Assembly: GCF_000142905.1 (NCBI RefSeq)
Contig: NW_013657613.1
Coordinates: 83,699 to 147,092 of the forward strand
DNA length: 63,394 nt
Origin: Thecamonas trahens ATCC 50062
Taxonomy: Eukaryota; Apusozoa; Apusomonadida; Apusomonadidae
Direction of reading: 5' to 3'
The position numbers and the translations under genes were made by a program. Shown here one piece after another: positions 9,340-19,248 of the stretch; position 1 is the first letter of the stretch; the number at the start of each line of letters is the position of its first letter. Under the pieces are notes generated by a model. The model was not told the DNA's origin and ran no database searches. It saw only the letters and a program-made list of their open reading frames with translations.

Positions 9340-9904
9340 TTACGAGCTTGAGCGAGATGACCGCGAGCCCGAGTTTGAGCCCGAGTTTGAGCCCGAGTTT
9401 GAGCCCGAGTTTGAGCCCGAGTTTGAGCCCGAGTTTGAGCCCGAGTTTGAGGCTGAGCCTGAGGATGAGGCGGAGCGGGAGCGGGAGCGGGAGCGCGAGA
9501 CTGAGGCGTCCGAGCCGGCATCAGAGCCAGCATCCGAGCTGTTGGCAGAGCCGCTGGCTGAGCCGCTGGCAGAGCCGTGAGCAGCCGCAGAAGCCGCACT
9601 CTGCGAAGCAACTGGAGCCTCAGAGCCATGGGCAGAGGCGCTCGCAGAGGCGCTGGCTGAGCCGTGAGAAGCCGCAGAAGCCGCAGAAGCCGCACTCTGC
9701 GAAGCAACCGGAGCCTGATCAGCGCCAGCAAGCTCGGGCTCTGGCGCAGACTTGGGTGCAGGCTCGGGCGCGGTCTGAGCATCAGACTCGGACGGGTTGT
9801 GTTGAGCCGCGACCGAGGTGGATGCGGTGATGAGCCCCGAGTCGGACTCGGAGCCCGAGCGCGAACTTGATGGCGAGTGAGCGTCCTTGGTCTTGCCCTT
9901 CTTT

Positions 9905-9935
<31 letters not shown>

Positions 9936-11156
9936 CCTTGTCCTTCTTGGGCGTGGGCGCAACAAGGGCACGGGCAACGACGTCGTCGAACCAGGCCTTG
10001 CCACCGGCAGCTGAAGCCAGCTCGGCGAGCTCGGCGGTCGAGTACTCCTTGGCGCCGTACATGACGTCAACCTTGAGCTTGGCGCCATCGCGACGAAGGG
10101 TAAAGGTCTCGACGATGCCTGGGACACGCTTGCGGACTGTGACGACCAGGTGCTTCTTGGACTTCATCTTCTTGATGCCAACGCCGACGATGTAGTCGCC
10201 GGCGCGGATGCCAGCGGCGGCAGCCGGTGAGCCGGGGTGGACGTCGTGGACCCGGACTCTGTCGCCAAACTCGTTTGTTCCCTCATCCGACGACGACGAA
10301 CCGCCGACATCCTTGGCCACCAATCCGAGAACGAGTGTGGAGTCGATGATTTTGGCCCGGGCAGCGGCCTGCACGTCGCTGGCGTCCTTGGCCGGCGTGG
10401 CAGGGGCCGCGGCAGCAGCCTTTGTCTCGGCCTCTGCCGGCACGACAGCAGCGTCAGACTGGACCTCTGCCTCAGCAGGTGCGGCAACAGCTTCAGGCTC
10501 GGGTGCTGGGCGCGGGTTGCGGGCGAGAAAGGCGCGCTGAATGGTACGAGCAGCAGCATCCTCCTCAGGATCAACAGTAATCTCGTCCTTCCCAGTCTTT
10601 GCCGCAAGAGCAGAAGTCGAGGCCGACGAGTCAAGGGTCAGCGGATCGGCACCATGGCTTTCATGCGGATGCGGCGTAGGCTCTGGATTGAGCGGCTCGG
10701 GGACGACATCCGAGCCATCATCTCTAGGAGCGTACTTTTCGACCAATCGCGCAAACTCACCCGCACGAGCACCTCGGAGGATATGAAAGAGACAGCCGTT
10801 CTTGTAGAACAAAAAGGTAGGCTGCGATGATCCCTTGTACTCTTCCAGCTCCTCCACCATAGCGGCATTGACTGAAATGAACTTGATTTTGTCGTTGGCC
10901 AGCTGAACAAACAAGCTCCGCATCACTCGCTCCATAGCCTCACACGGTCCGAACCACTGGCCATGGACATCAGCCACTATTTCCCCGAATCCATCTCCAT
11001 CTATGAGTTCCCCCTCCCCTTCCTCCTTCCCCTCCCCCCCTCTCCTCCAGCCCAGCCCAGCCCCAACATACCCACCAGGCCGTCCATGGCCACAGCCTCG
11101 GGCCATGCCTCTGCACTCTCCACAGCCTCGCACACATTCAGCTGCCTCCGTGCCAT
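9340..11156 (-). CDS. Thioredoxin-IQ-PDZ multidomain protein (two exons)
   Basis: Exon 1 is 11072-11156 and exon 2 is 9340-10976, with a 95-nt G-rich intron between (donor GTATGT, acceptor AATAG). Joining restores the thioredoxin strand DGLVVADVHGQWFGPC, which is the main evidence for the splice. The protein is 573 aa. Residues 1-110 are a thioredoxin domain of the kind found in axonemal TXNDC3/NME8-like proteins (QPTFLFYKNG is diagnostic); its active site WFGPC has only the second cysteine, so classical disulfide reductase activity is doubtful. An IQ motif (AARTIQRAFLARN, about 170-182) suggests calmodulin binding. Residues 240-330 form a PDZ domain (VHPGSPAAAAGIRAGDYIVGV). The tail has a 12-Lys run and a Ser/Gly/Asn repeat. 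A flagellar role is inferred only from the thioredoxin subtype. Confidence 0.8.
9364..9451. repeat. 12-bp coding tandem repeat (GAGCCCGAGTTT)n
   Basis: About seven copies of a 12-bp unit lie in the 3' end of the thioredoxin-IQ-PDZ gene and encode its C-terminal Asn-Ser-Gly-Ser repeats on the minus strand. Confidence 0.85.
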
Positions 11157-11850
11157 AGCCGGTGCTTCTGACGAGACACGCAGAGAGAGAGAGAGAGGTG
11201 TGAGGTGTGGTTGTGGTTGTGGTTGTGGTTGTGGTTGTTGTCGCTGGGACTGGTGGCAGTCCGTTTCCGTCGATTCCGTCGATTCTGTCGATTCCGTCGA
11301 TTCTGTCGATTCCGTCGATTCCGTCGATTCCGTCGATTCCGTCGATTCCGTCGATTCCGTCGATTCCGTCGATTTGAGCCGATCTGCCGATGCGGCCGAC
11401 TTGGCCTCGTCATGATCACCACGGGGTGTGATTTGGACGGGATATGGTACCAATTCAATTCCTGGATGGCTGTGAGGGGGGGAGGAGAGAGAGAGAGAGA
11501 GAGAGAGGGAGCGCATCATGCGGTTGCGATTTGTGGTCATCATCAGCAATCCTAATACTGATTCTGATCCTGATCCTGATCCTGATCCCGATCTCGATCT
11601 CGATCCCGATCTCGATCCCGTTCCTCATCTCCATCCCCAACCCCCCCCAACCCCATCCCCATCCCCATCCCCATCCCCATCCCCATCCCTCCTCTCTCCC
11701 CCCCTTCCTGCTCGCATCAACCCGTTTCTTTTGCCGCCACTGGCGTTTCAGCCAAGGTAGCAGTCGGGGAGAGACACGGGAGGAATCTGCGGCGAGACGG
11801 CAACACTTGTCGCTGACAGCTGTGGCAACCAAGGGGCCATACAACAGAAA
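11157..11850. repeat. Repeat-rich divergent promoter region
   Basis: Between divergent genes lie successive arrays: (GGTTGT)n at about 11206-11241, a 9-bp GATTCCGTC/GATTCTGTC array at about 11265-11372, GA repeats at about 11483-11508, (GATCCT/GATCTC)n at about 11563-11632 and (CCCCAT)n at about 11652-11690, followed by a C/T tract before the squalene synthase start. The 9-bp array is open in several frames but encodes only short periodic peptides, so it is not called coding. Confidence 0.75.
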
Positions 11851-13749
11851 ATGGAGCACTTTAAGCAGTCATGGAACCGGCCGTCTGAGATCTGGGCACT
11901 TCTCAAGTTCAAGTTTACCACCAAGCACGGAGCTGACCTCCCGCCGCTCTCCGACTCGCTCTCGGACCTCGAGTGGTTGCATGTCAAGCTTGTCCAGACC
12001 TCCCGTTCCTTTGCGGGCGTCATCAGGGAGATGCACTCGGAGCTCCAGCTTCCTGTACGTAGAGATTATTCCTTCTACACCACACACATACCCATATTCC
12101 AATCCATGTCATATCATGCTCCACCATCTACATCTCCCCGTCACACACTCCGTCCACCTCTCGGACGAACGAGGGGGGATCGCCCAAAATCACCGCACAT
12201 TGCCGTTTGGAGGGGGGGAGGGGGGGGGGGGGGGGGGGGGGAAGGGGGGAAAAACTTTACATGATTGGGTATGTATGTGTGTATGTGTGGATGTGTGGAT
12301 GTGTGTATGTGTGTGTGTGTATGTGTGTATGTGCGTGTGTCTGTACTCTCTCTCTCTCTCTCTCTTCGTCTCGCGCTCTGTCTCTCATGCTGTCTCTTGC
12401 CTGCGCTCGCTCTGTCTCTCATGCTGTCTCTTGCCTGCGCTCTGTCTCTGTCTCTCATGCTGTCTCTTGCCTGCGCTCTGTCTCTGTCTCTCATGCTGTC
12501 TCTTGCCTGCGCTCTGTCTCTCTTTCTTGATCTCGCACTTGCACTCTGTTCTGTCTCTCGTGCTGTGTCTCGCTTGCGCTCTGTCCCTCTCTCTTTGTCT
12601 CGTGGTCTGTCTCTCTGTCTTGATCTCTCTGTTTGTCTTGTGGTCTGTCTCCCACGCCGTTGCTCTCTCTCTCACTTCCACACACACGCACTCTCCACCT
12701 CGCTCTGGTCACAGATCGCTGTCTTCTACTTGGTCCTCCGTGCTCTTGATTCTGTGGAGGATGATATGGCTGTGCCTGCTGATCGCAAGGTGCCGCTCCT
12801 TCATGCCTTTTATCATCTCTTTGAGCATGGCGGCTCGGCGGATCTGCTGGACCTGTCGAACATCGGTGAGAAGCCGGAAGAGGTCGAGCTGCTCGACAAC
12901 ATCCATCGGCTCATCGCTGTCCACGCCTCGCTCAAGCCCGAGTATCAAGAGGTCATTGTGGAGATCTGCAAGGAGATGGGTGCGGGCATGGCAAAGTACC
13001 TGGACAAAGAGGTGGAGACCGAGGAGGAGTACAACGAGTACTGCTACTACGTGGCTGGCCTGGTCGGTGTTGGTCTCTCGGGCCTCTTTGCTGCCTCGGG
13101 ACTCGAGGATCCGCGCTACGCCGACATGAAGGCCCTCTCCAACGCCTGCGGACAGGCGTTGCAGAAGACCAACATCACCCGCGACATGCAGGAGGATCTT
13201 GGGGAGGGTCGGGTCTTCTGGCCCAAGGACATTGTGCACCAGTACGTGACACGGATGGAGGACATGGTCAACCCCAAGCACCGCACCATGGCGCTGCGCT
13301 GCCTCAACCACATGGTCCTGCTCTGCGTTCAGCACGCCCCGGACACCCTCTCGTACATGGCTGGCCTGGTCACTCCCGAGGTCCTCCGTTTTGTGGCCAT
13401 TCCGCAGGTCATGGCTCTCGGCACCGTCGCCATCCTGTACAACAACCCAGAGGTGCTGGAGAAGAACGTCAAGATGCGCAAGGGGCTGACCGCTCGCATC
13501 TTTATGTCCATCAACTCGTTTGCCGACGTCTGCCGCTGGTACCTTGTCTTTACCCGCCAGCTCCGCGACGCTGTCGGCTCGCCCTCCAACGAGGTCGAGA
13601 CCCGCATGGTCGCTGTCCTCGACAAGGTCGAGGCTATCTGCGCCGAGCATGTCGACGACGGCTTCTCCGCCATGGACTGGGCCGTCGCCGGCGCCTGGGC
13701 CGCCTCCTCGGTCTATCTCCTGCAGAAGACGCTGCACTCGCACCTGTGA
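11851..13749 (+). CDS. FDFT1: Squalene synthase (farnesyl-diphosphate farnesyltransferase), two exons
   Basis: Exon 1 is 11851-12054 (68 codons) and exon 2 is 12715-13749; the 660-nt intron starts GTACGT and ends GGTCACAG. The join gives ELQLP followed by IAVFYLVLRALDSVEDDM, exactly the family's first Asp-rich motif (DSVEDD, residues 80-85). The second (NITRDMQED, about 221-229) and the YVAGLVGVGLS segment are also present. The protein is 412 aa, close to human (417). It condenses two farnesyl diphosphates to squalene with NADPH, the first committed sterol step, on the ER. A hydrophobic C-terminal segment (AVAGAWAASSVYLL) fits the usual tail anchor. The intron is unusually repetitive. Identification is firm. 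Confidence 0.95.
12205..12530. repeat. Intronic simple repeats in the squalene synthase intron
   Basis: The intron holds a near-pure G tract (about 12211-12247), a TGTATG/TGTGTG array (about 12265-12335), a CT run (about 12345-12364) and at least three copies of a unit of about 36 bp containing CATGCTGTCTCTTGCCTGCG (about 12385-12520). Long open frames cross it in more than one phase, but all translate to periodic Ser/Leu/Cys peptides and are not genes. Confidence 0.85.
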
Positions 13750-13824
13750 ACCTCGCTACGTCGTCCCCTTCCCTCGTGTAAATCGATCCCCCACCTACGG
13801 CCTCCTCTTTGCTGTGAGCAGTGT

Positions 13825-15426
13825 TTAGCCCTCAAAGGCATCGTCGATGGGCGCAAACGAACGGTCGATGATGTCAAAGGCCTCAGCAATCTGCTCCTCG
13901 TTGATGATGAGCGGCGGGTTGCACATGAATGACGACCAGCGGAAGAGGGTGAAAAGCCCGTTCTCGCGGAGCTCCTTGTTAAAGGCAGCAATGGCCGGCG
14001 ACGGCGGGCCGTTGTAGGTGACAAACGGCTCGCCGGCTGAGTTCTTTTGCAGGTCAACCATGCCAAAGAGGCCAACGGAGCGGGCGGCGCGGACGGCCGG
14101 ATGCTTGTCGGCGAGCTCGTTCATGTGCTTCTGCATGACGGGCTCCATGGCCTTGGCGTTGGCGCCAATGCCGGTGGCGAGCGAGTGCTTGAGGGCAGCG
14201 TAGGCCGAGGCGAGGCCCACGGGGTGCGAGTTGTACGTCGTGCCGATGGAGATCGGGTGGTCCATAAAGTGCTCGGCAATGTGGTCGCGAACGGCGACGG
14301 CGCCGAGCGGGACAAAGGCGCCGTTGATGCCCTTGGCCATGGTCACAATGTCGGGCACAATCATGGGGTCCGAGTGCATAAAGCCAAACGGCTCGCCGGT
14401 CCGCCAAAAGCCGGCCATCACCTCGTCGCACACCATAAGAATGCCGTGCTCGTCGCAGATGGCGCGGACGCCCTCGAGGTAGCCTGCCGGCGGCTTGAGC
14501 ACGCCGTTAGTCCCGGTCACCGACTCGAGGAAGAAGGCCATAATGTTGTGCCCGCCCTCGTACTGGATGACCTCGCGGAGGTGCGTCAGGTTGTTGGCCA
14601 CAATCTCCTCCTCGGTCTTGCCAAACGAGACGTGGTAGGGGTCCGGATCAAAGACACGGATGACGTTGCCCATGGCCGGCTCGGCCGTCCACCGGCGCGG
14701 ATCGCCCGTCAGCGCCATCGTCGCCGCAGACCCGCCGTGGTACGAGCGGTACCGCGCCATAACCTTGGACCGCCCGGTAAAGAGCTTGGCCATGCGGAGG
14801 GCGGCCTCGTTGGACTCGGCGCCGCCGCAGGTGTAGAAGAAGTGGTTGAGGTCGCCAGGCATGAGCTCCTGCATCAGGCGTCCGAGCTTGGCCTTGATGG
14901 GCACCGTGGTGTGGCACGGGTAGGCGTACGGCGCAGCACGCATCTGCTCCACAACAGCCTCGATGACCTCCTCGGGCACGGTGTGGCCGAGGTTTGAGCA
15001 CATGGCGCCCGAGTTCCAGTCAAGATACCGCTTGCCGGCGGTATCGGTAAAGTACACGCCATCGCCCTGAGCAATCTGAATAGGATCAACAGCACCGGTG
15101 GCGCCCCATGTGACCAGATGCGACTCGCGGAGCGTCTTTGCAATCTCATCGACCGACCACTCGGCGGCGTCCATGGCAGCGGTCTTGGCGAGAATAGCCT
15201 CGGCATCGACGGTGTGCGGCTCGGTGAGAACAGACTTGGCAGGTGGCACAGGCGCTTGCGGCGTCTTGAGTCCGATCTGGTTGACAACATTTCGTCCAAG
15301 CGTCATCGAGCTGATCACAAAAGCCGCAGCTGCAGTTCCAGAAAAAGAAGCTGACGACAAAGCCAACGGCAAAGTCGCCGATGATGAGGCAACCTTGGCG
15401 CCGACAGCAGCACCGACACGGAACAT
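13825..15426 (-). CDS. Class III PLP aminotransferase, probably mitochondrial
   Basis: Predicted 533 aa. Fold type I class III aminotransferase features are clear: DWNSGAMCSNLGH, FFYTCGGAESNEAALRMAK, YHGGSAATMALTGDPRR, AFFLESVTGTNG, LMVCDEVMAGFWRTG and the PLP-lysine region VTMAKGINGAFVPLGAV. The sequence is nearest in style to taurine/beta-alanine/GABA-type omega-aminotransferases; the substrate cannot be read from sequence. The first 80 residues (MFRVGAAVGAKVASSSATLP) are basic and Ser/Ala-rich, fitting a mitochondrial presequence. ATG 15426 is preferred over the open extension to 15513, which is a CT-rich leader with a (GAGAGA)n tract on the plus strand. It ends 75 bp from the convergent squalene synthase stop. 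Confidence 0.85.
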   Translation of the reverse strand: MFRVGAAVGAKVASSSATLPLALSSASFSGTAAAAFVISSMTLGRNVVNQIGLKTPQAPVPPAKSVLTEPHTVDAEAILAKTAAMDAAEWSVDEIAKTLRESHLVTWGATGAVDPIQIAQGDGVYFTDTAGKRYLDWNSGAMCSNLGHTVPEEVIEAVVEQMRAAPYAYPCHTTVPIKAKLGRLMQELMPGDLNHFFYTCGGAESNEAALRMAKLFTGRSKVMARYRSYHGGSAATMALTGDPRRWTAEPAMGNVIRVFDPDPYHVSFGKTEEEIVANNLTHLREVIQYEGGHNIMAFFLESVTGTNGVLKPPAGYLEGVRAICDEHGILMVCDEVMAGFWRTGEPFGFMHSDPMIVPDIVTMAKGINGAFVPLGAVAVRDHIAEHFMDHPISIGTTYNSHPVGLASAYAALKHSLATGIGANAKAMEPVMQKHMNELADKHPAVRAARSVGLFGMVDLQKNSAGEPFVTYNGPPSPAIAAFNKELRENGLFTLFRWSSFMCNPPLIINEEQIAEAFDIIDRSFAPIDDAFEG

Positions 15427-16168
15427 GGCGAGTTGGTTCGAGTGCGGAGAGAACGAGTCAAATAAGAGAGAGAGAGAGAGAGCGGCTTCAGCTGCTTGGT
15501 ACCCTCGCTTCAATTCGAGTAGAGTCTGCTGGTCCCCACTGTTCTCGCTGTTGCAAGGTTGGCTGACGGGGGGGAGTGGCGGTGAGGGAGGAAGCAGGAG
15601 GCGGACGCGTGGCTTTGGTCGTTTTGTCCATTCAAGTCGGTTTTTTGGGCGGTCATAGCTTTTTTTTTTCTTTCTTTCTTTGCTTTGGTTCGTTTGGATG
15701 GTTCGATGGCGGTTGAATGTGCTGCCTCAGGAGGTTGGAGGAGGTATTGTAGATGGCTAGTATTGATGAGACTGACCATGTGGTTGGGTGTGGAATGGTG
15801 TAGATGGAGCGAGGGTGTGCGGGGCGGGGGGTGCGTGTGTGTTTGGGATGTGCCGCGTCATGATCTGTTTAAATATTTTCATTTCGTTTCGATGCTTCGA
15901 TTTAGCATAGGAGTGCGGGGGATGATGGGGGCAAGTGTGCGATGGCATGGCGGGGGTTGGGTTGGTGCGTGTATGAAGGGGGTGTGTGTAGGTGGGGGAG
16001 GTCGAGTGAGGGGGGGGAGGTGAGGGGCGAGAAAGAGGGAGAGGAGGATGCCGCATGCATTAGTGAGGAGGATATTTCTTCAATTCTTTGTGGAACTGAT
16101 GTGGTCGGTGCGGGTTGTACGTTTGCTTGTTCATTTGTGCATCGGTATGAGGAGCGGGACGAGTCGAC
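15427..16168. other. Intergenic region
   Basis: This 740-bp spacer lies between the start of the aminotransferase and the stop of the DHHC gene, both on the minus strand. It contains a T/TTTC tract (about 15660-15682) and long G-rich, GT-rich plus-strand stretches. Open frames here are short and lack recognisable domains. No gene is called. Confidence 0.5.
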
Positions 16169-18004
16169 CTACACCAGCAGCGCGTCTTGGTGCTTGCCTA
16201 GAAGTGCTTGCTCAAAGTTGGCGACGAGGCCCAGGTCAAACGGATTGAAGAAGCCACCGTCGTCGTCCTTGAAAATCTCGTAGCGGTCCGAGTTGAGCCG
16301 CTCGTTGGTGGTGAGGTTGCGTGAGGTCTGGTACAGCATCTGGAAGGTGAGATGAACCATCCAGATGAGGAACGGCGTGTTCCAGACAACTGCAAGGCAG
16401 AGGAGCGGAGCGGTGTTGAGCATGGCGACGAGCGAGGTGAGCGAGGTCGGCGAGTACGGGGTGACAGAGGCGACAAGGTGGAGGAAGAGCAGCTCGGCGA
16501 GAGCAAAGAGAGCGACAAAGGCGACAAAGGCGCCCATGTTGTTCTTGCCGACGCAAACACCGAGCCAGGGACAATGGTGGTCGAATCGCTCAACGCAGAC
16601 ACCGCAGGTCGAGCAATGCTTTGAGCGCAGTGGCCGGATGATGAGGCAGGTCGGGCAGAGATTTGAGGGTTTCGTGCCTGCGGCGAGCATGTCACTCATG
16701 ACCTCAGCCTGGGCGGCGGTGGGGACTATCCGCGGCGTCGTCCCAGGCTGCGAGTTGCGGAGCCAAAGAAAGATGCCCAGCGTGGCAAAGGAGAGAAGCC
16801 AGAAGAGGCAGAGCTCGAGCGGGGCGGCGACAAGCGCGGGCGGGACGATGTACATGACGACGGCCGGGACCGAGAGGAGGCTGGCCGCCGCAAAGATACC
16901 GATCTGTAGCGCCTCGATGTAGTGTGCAGTGAGGCGAGCATTGGAGACCTCGCCGTCGCCGTCGGGCGTGCTGAGCGCGAGCCACGAGTGCTTGTTGGCG
17001 TACCGAACAATGCCGGTAAAGACCTTGAAGCCAAAGGAGACGAGGACGAGGATGGTGAAGAGCGCAAAGAGCGGGTGCATGACTGCAGCTACGCCGGCAC
17101 ACGCTGCCACCATCACGCACGCCAGGGTGCTCACAACCCGTTCTGACGATGTGGCCAGTGGCCGGCCACACGCGTTCACACCGACCTTCGAGACCGAGAG
17201 CCTCGGCGGGACGAGGGCTTGCTCGACAAAACCTCCGTGCTCGCGCAGCGGGGTGATCTTGCCGCCTGCGGCCGTGGCAAAGCGCTCGGCAGCCTCGAGG
17301 AGCGAGACGACCTTGGGCGCGCCGACGGCACGGGCCCAACCAATCGGGGTCTCGCCGTCGGAGCAGTGGGCGGCTAGGACGGAAGCGAGGGCGTCGGGCG
17401 AGGTCGCGAGGGCCGAGACCAGAAGCTCGGCCGGCCGCTCGTGCTTCATGGCTGCTGCCCAGTGCAGAGCAGTCATCCCATCAGCTCTGCACGGCACATC
17501 GATCCGAGCTCCGGCGCGCAGCATGAGCGCCACCATGGCGGACGACCCTTCGTACGCCGCACGCATTAGCGGGGTGTGCCCCTGCTCATCGCGGACTTCG
17601 CAGTCTGCGCCTGCATCCAGGAGCACCATAGCCGGAAAGACACAGCTGGCGGCCACGGCAGCGTGAAGAGCAGTAACTCCGTGGCCATCAGCTCCGTTGA
17701 CATCCGCGCCAAGCGCAAGAACCCAGCGCGTTGCGCGGACCGATCCGGAGAGCGCCGCCACTGTCAGCAGCGGCGGCGAGAAAGCGCCTGGAGTCGTCAA
17801 GCAAGGAAGAGCGCCAGTCTCCATCACAGCCTCAGCCATGGCAACACTCGGTCTTCCCAACGCCGCATGAAGCAGCGATCTGCCGATGCGAGGCCCAAAC
17901 GCAAGTTGCTCTGTCTCTGCCTTTGCCATCAGCGCCCGTGCCTCTGCCAGCGATCCATGAGCCACCGCCTTGACGAGTTGTGGAGCCGGATGCGAGTGTC
18001 CATG
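16169..18004 (-). CDS. Ankyrin-repeat DHHC palmitoyltransferase (HIP14/Akr1 type), 5' end incomplete
   Basis: At least 611 codons on the minus strand. Counting GTG 17965 as codon 1, ankyrin repeats fill about 27-225 (TPLMRAAYEGSSAMVALMLR, MTALHWAAAM). Four or more membrane segments follow. The cysteine-rich domain CPTC/CSTCGVCVERFDHHCPWLGVC has its DHHC at 462-465. TTNE and NPFDLG motifs follow the last membrane segment, as in the family. Such enzymes S-acylate proteins at Golgi/endosomal membranes. The frame has no ATG before the first ankyrin helix and is closed by TAG codons at 18005-18010, which double as an acceptor (GGTAGTAG). A 5' exon is therefore needed; ATG 18336 followed eight codons later by a GTATGG donor is in the right phase. 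Otherwise ATG 17929 starts it. Confidence 0.85.
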   Translation of the reverse strand, partial: HGHSHPAPQLVKAVAHGSLAEARALMAKAETEQLAFGPRIGRSLLHAALGRPSVAMAEAVMETGALPCLTTPGAFSPPLLTVAALSGSVRATRWVLALGADVNGADGHGVTALHAAVAASCVFPAMVLLDAGADCEVRDEQGHTPLMRAAYEGSSAMVALMLRAGARIDVPCRADGMTALHWAAAMKHERPAELLVSALATSPDALASVLAAHCSDGETPIGWARAVGAPKVVSLLEAAERFATAAGGKITPLREHGGFVEQALVPPRLSVSKVGVNACGRPLATSSERVVSTLACVMVAACAGVAAVMHPLFALFTILVLVSFGFKVFTGIVRYANKHSWLALSTPDGDGEVSNARLTAHYIEALQIGIFAAASLLSVPAVVMYIVPPALVAAPLELCLFWLLSFATLGIFLWLRNSQPGTTPRIVPTAAQAEVMSDMLAAGTKPSNLCPTCLIIRPLRSKHCSTCGVCVERFDHHCPWLGVCVGKNNMGAFVAFVALFALAELLFLHLVASVTPYSPTSLTSLVAMLNTAPLLCLAVVWNTPFLIWMVHLTFQMLYQTSRNLTTNERLNSDRYEIFKDDDGGFFNPFDLGLVANFEQALLGKHQDALLV

Positions 18005-18024
18005 CTACTACCAGCACCAGTTTG

Positions 18025-18130
18025 GCCAGTCCCAGCAGCAGCTCGATCAGTCCCAGCAGCAGCTCGATCAGTCCCAGCAGCAGCTCGATCAGTCCCAGCA
18101 GCAGCTCGATCAGCCCCAGCAGCAGCTCGA
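18025..18130. repeat. 21-bp tandem repeat (TCCCAGCAGCAGCTCGATCAG)n
   Basis: About five copies lie immediately upstream of the DHHC coding frame, probably in its first intron or leader. They are followed by an ACCATCACCATC-type trinucleotide-rich stretch to about 18200. Confidence 0.8.
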
Positions 18131-18520
18131 CCACCATCACCATCCCTACAACCATCACCATTCCCACAGCCATCACCATCTCCACAGCCATCATCGTGAT
18201 CCACTTGCCTATCTCTTCTCCCAGCACCCGTCAGAGCAAGCGCCGTCGACTCGAGCGGTAGCGTCTCGCCCTGTGCAGCACGAAGACTCGGTCCTGCGAG
18301 ACTCGCCCATACGCCTTCCAGGTCCGAAGCGGTCATGGAGGTGGGGAGGGGAGGGTATGAAGATGTGGTGTGTGGTGATGTGTGTGTGCGTGGTGATGTG
18401 TGTGTATGTGTGTGTGTGTATGGGCAGTGAGTGCGGGTGGCGGATGTGGGTGGCGGTGTTTGAGAGGGTTTGGGCCTGCGGATGTGTGTTTTCTGAATTG
18501 TGTATGGTACGGACGGATTG

Positions 18521-18911
18521 TGTGCAGATCATACGGATTGTGCGCAGATCATACGGATTGTGTGCAGATCATACGGATTGTGCGCAGATCATACGGATTG
18601 TGCGCAGATCATACGGATTGTGCGCAGATCATACGGATTGTGTGCAGATCATACGGATTGTGTGCAGATCATACGGATTGTGCGCAGATCATACGGATTG
18701 TGCGCAGATCATACGGATTGTGTGCAGATCATACGGATTGTGCGCAGATCATACGGATTGTGTGCAGATCATACGGATTGTGCGCAGATCATACGGATTG
18801 TGCGCAGATCATACGGATTGTGTGCAGATCATACGGATTGTGTGCAGATCATACGGATTGTGCGCAGATCATACGGATTGTGCGCAGATCATACGGATTG
18901 TGCGCAGATCA
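18521..18911. repeat. 20-bp minisatellite with one T/C variable base
   Basis: About 19.5 perfect head-to-tail copies of a 20-bp unit containing GCAGATCATACGGATTG. Only the third base of each unit varies, reading TGTG or TGCG. Because 20 is not a multiple of three, all three plus frames are open and read the same 20-residue peptide in register shifts, so the long open frames are not evidence of a gene. There are no spacers, so it is not a CRISPR array. Confidence 0.95.
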
Positions 18912-19248
18912 TAACGATGGATGATGGGATCGACATGGCTTTGGGTATGTGTTGGAAGTATGTGTATTTCTGATGTTGGGGTTACGGCGGCGGAGAGGCG
19001 GGTGGGGTTACCCATCGCATCCCATCGCATCCCTCTCCCCTTGCCATCTCCACACTGTCATCATCGAACTGATAAAAGGCATGTCGACCACGAAATGGGC
19101 CAAACATGTCCCTCCTTCCCCACCGCAGCGTTATCACCACCACCATGAGTCAATGTCATGATCATGATCACCGCCACGATCGATCACCCCCATGATCGAT
19201 CACCCCCCCTCCGCCCACCCCGCCCTCGCCCACACCCCACTCACCATC
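18912..19248. other. Intergenic region before the PCH2 gene
   Basis: No gene recognised. The region holds a duplicated CATCGCATCC segment near 19012-19032, a pyrimidine-rich stretch, and ATGATCGATC/CATGATCATGATCA palindromic motifs at about 19155-19202. The latter could be regulatory or cruciform-forming but show nothing diagnostic. Confidence 0.4.

Noticed and set aside
12207-12700. Long open frames rich in Ser, Leu and Cys
   Set aside because: They lie inside the squalene synthase intron and are periodic translations of CTCTGTCT-type repeats.
18521-18911. Possible CRISPR-like array
   Set aside because: Units are directly adjacent without variable spacers, and the genome is eukaryotic.
18400-18973. 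Three long plus-strand open frames encoding a repeated 20-residue peptide
   Set aside because: They are the automatic result of a stop-free 20-bp tandem repeat read in all three frames; no start context, no non-repeat coding sequence.
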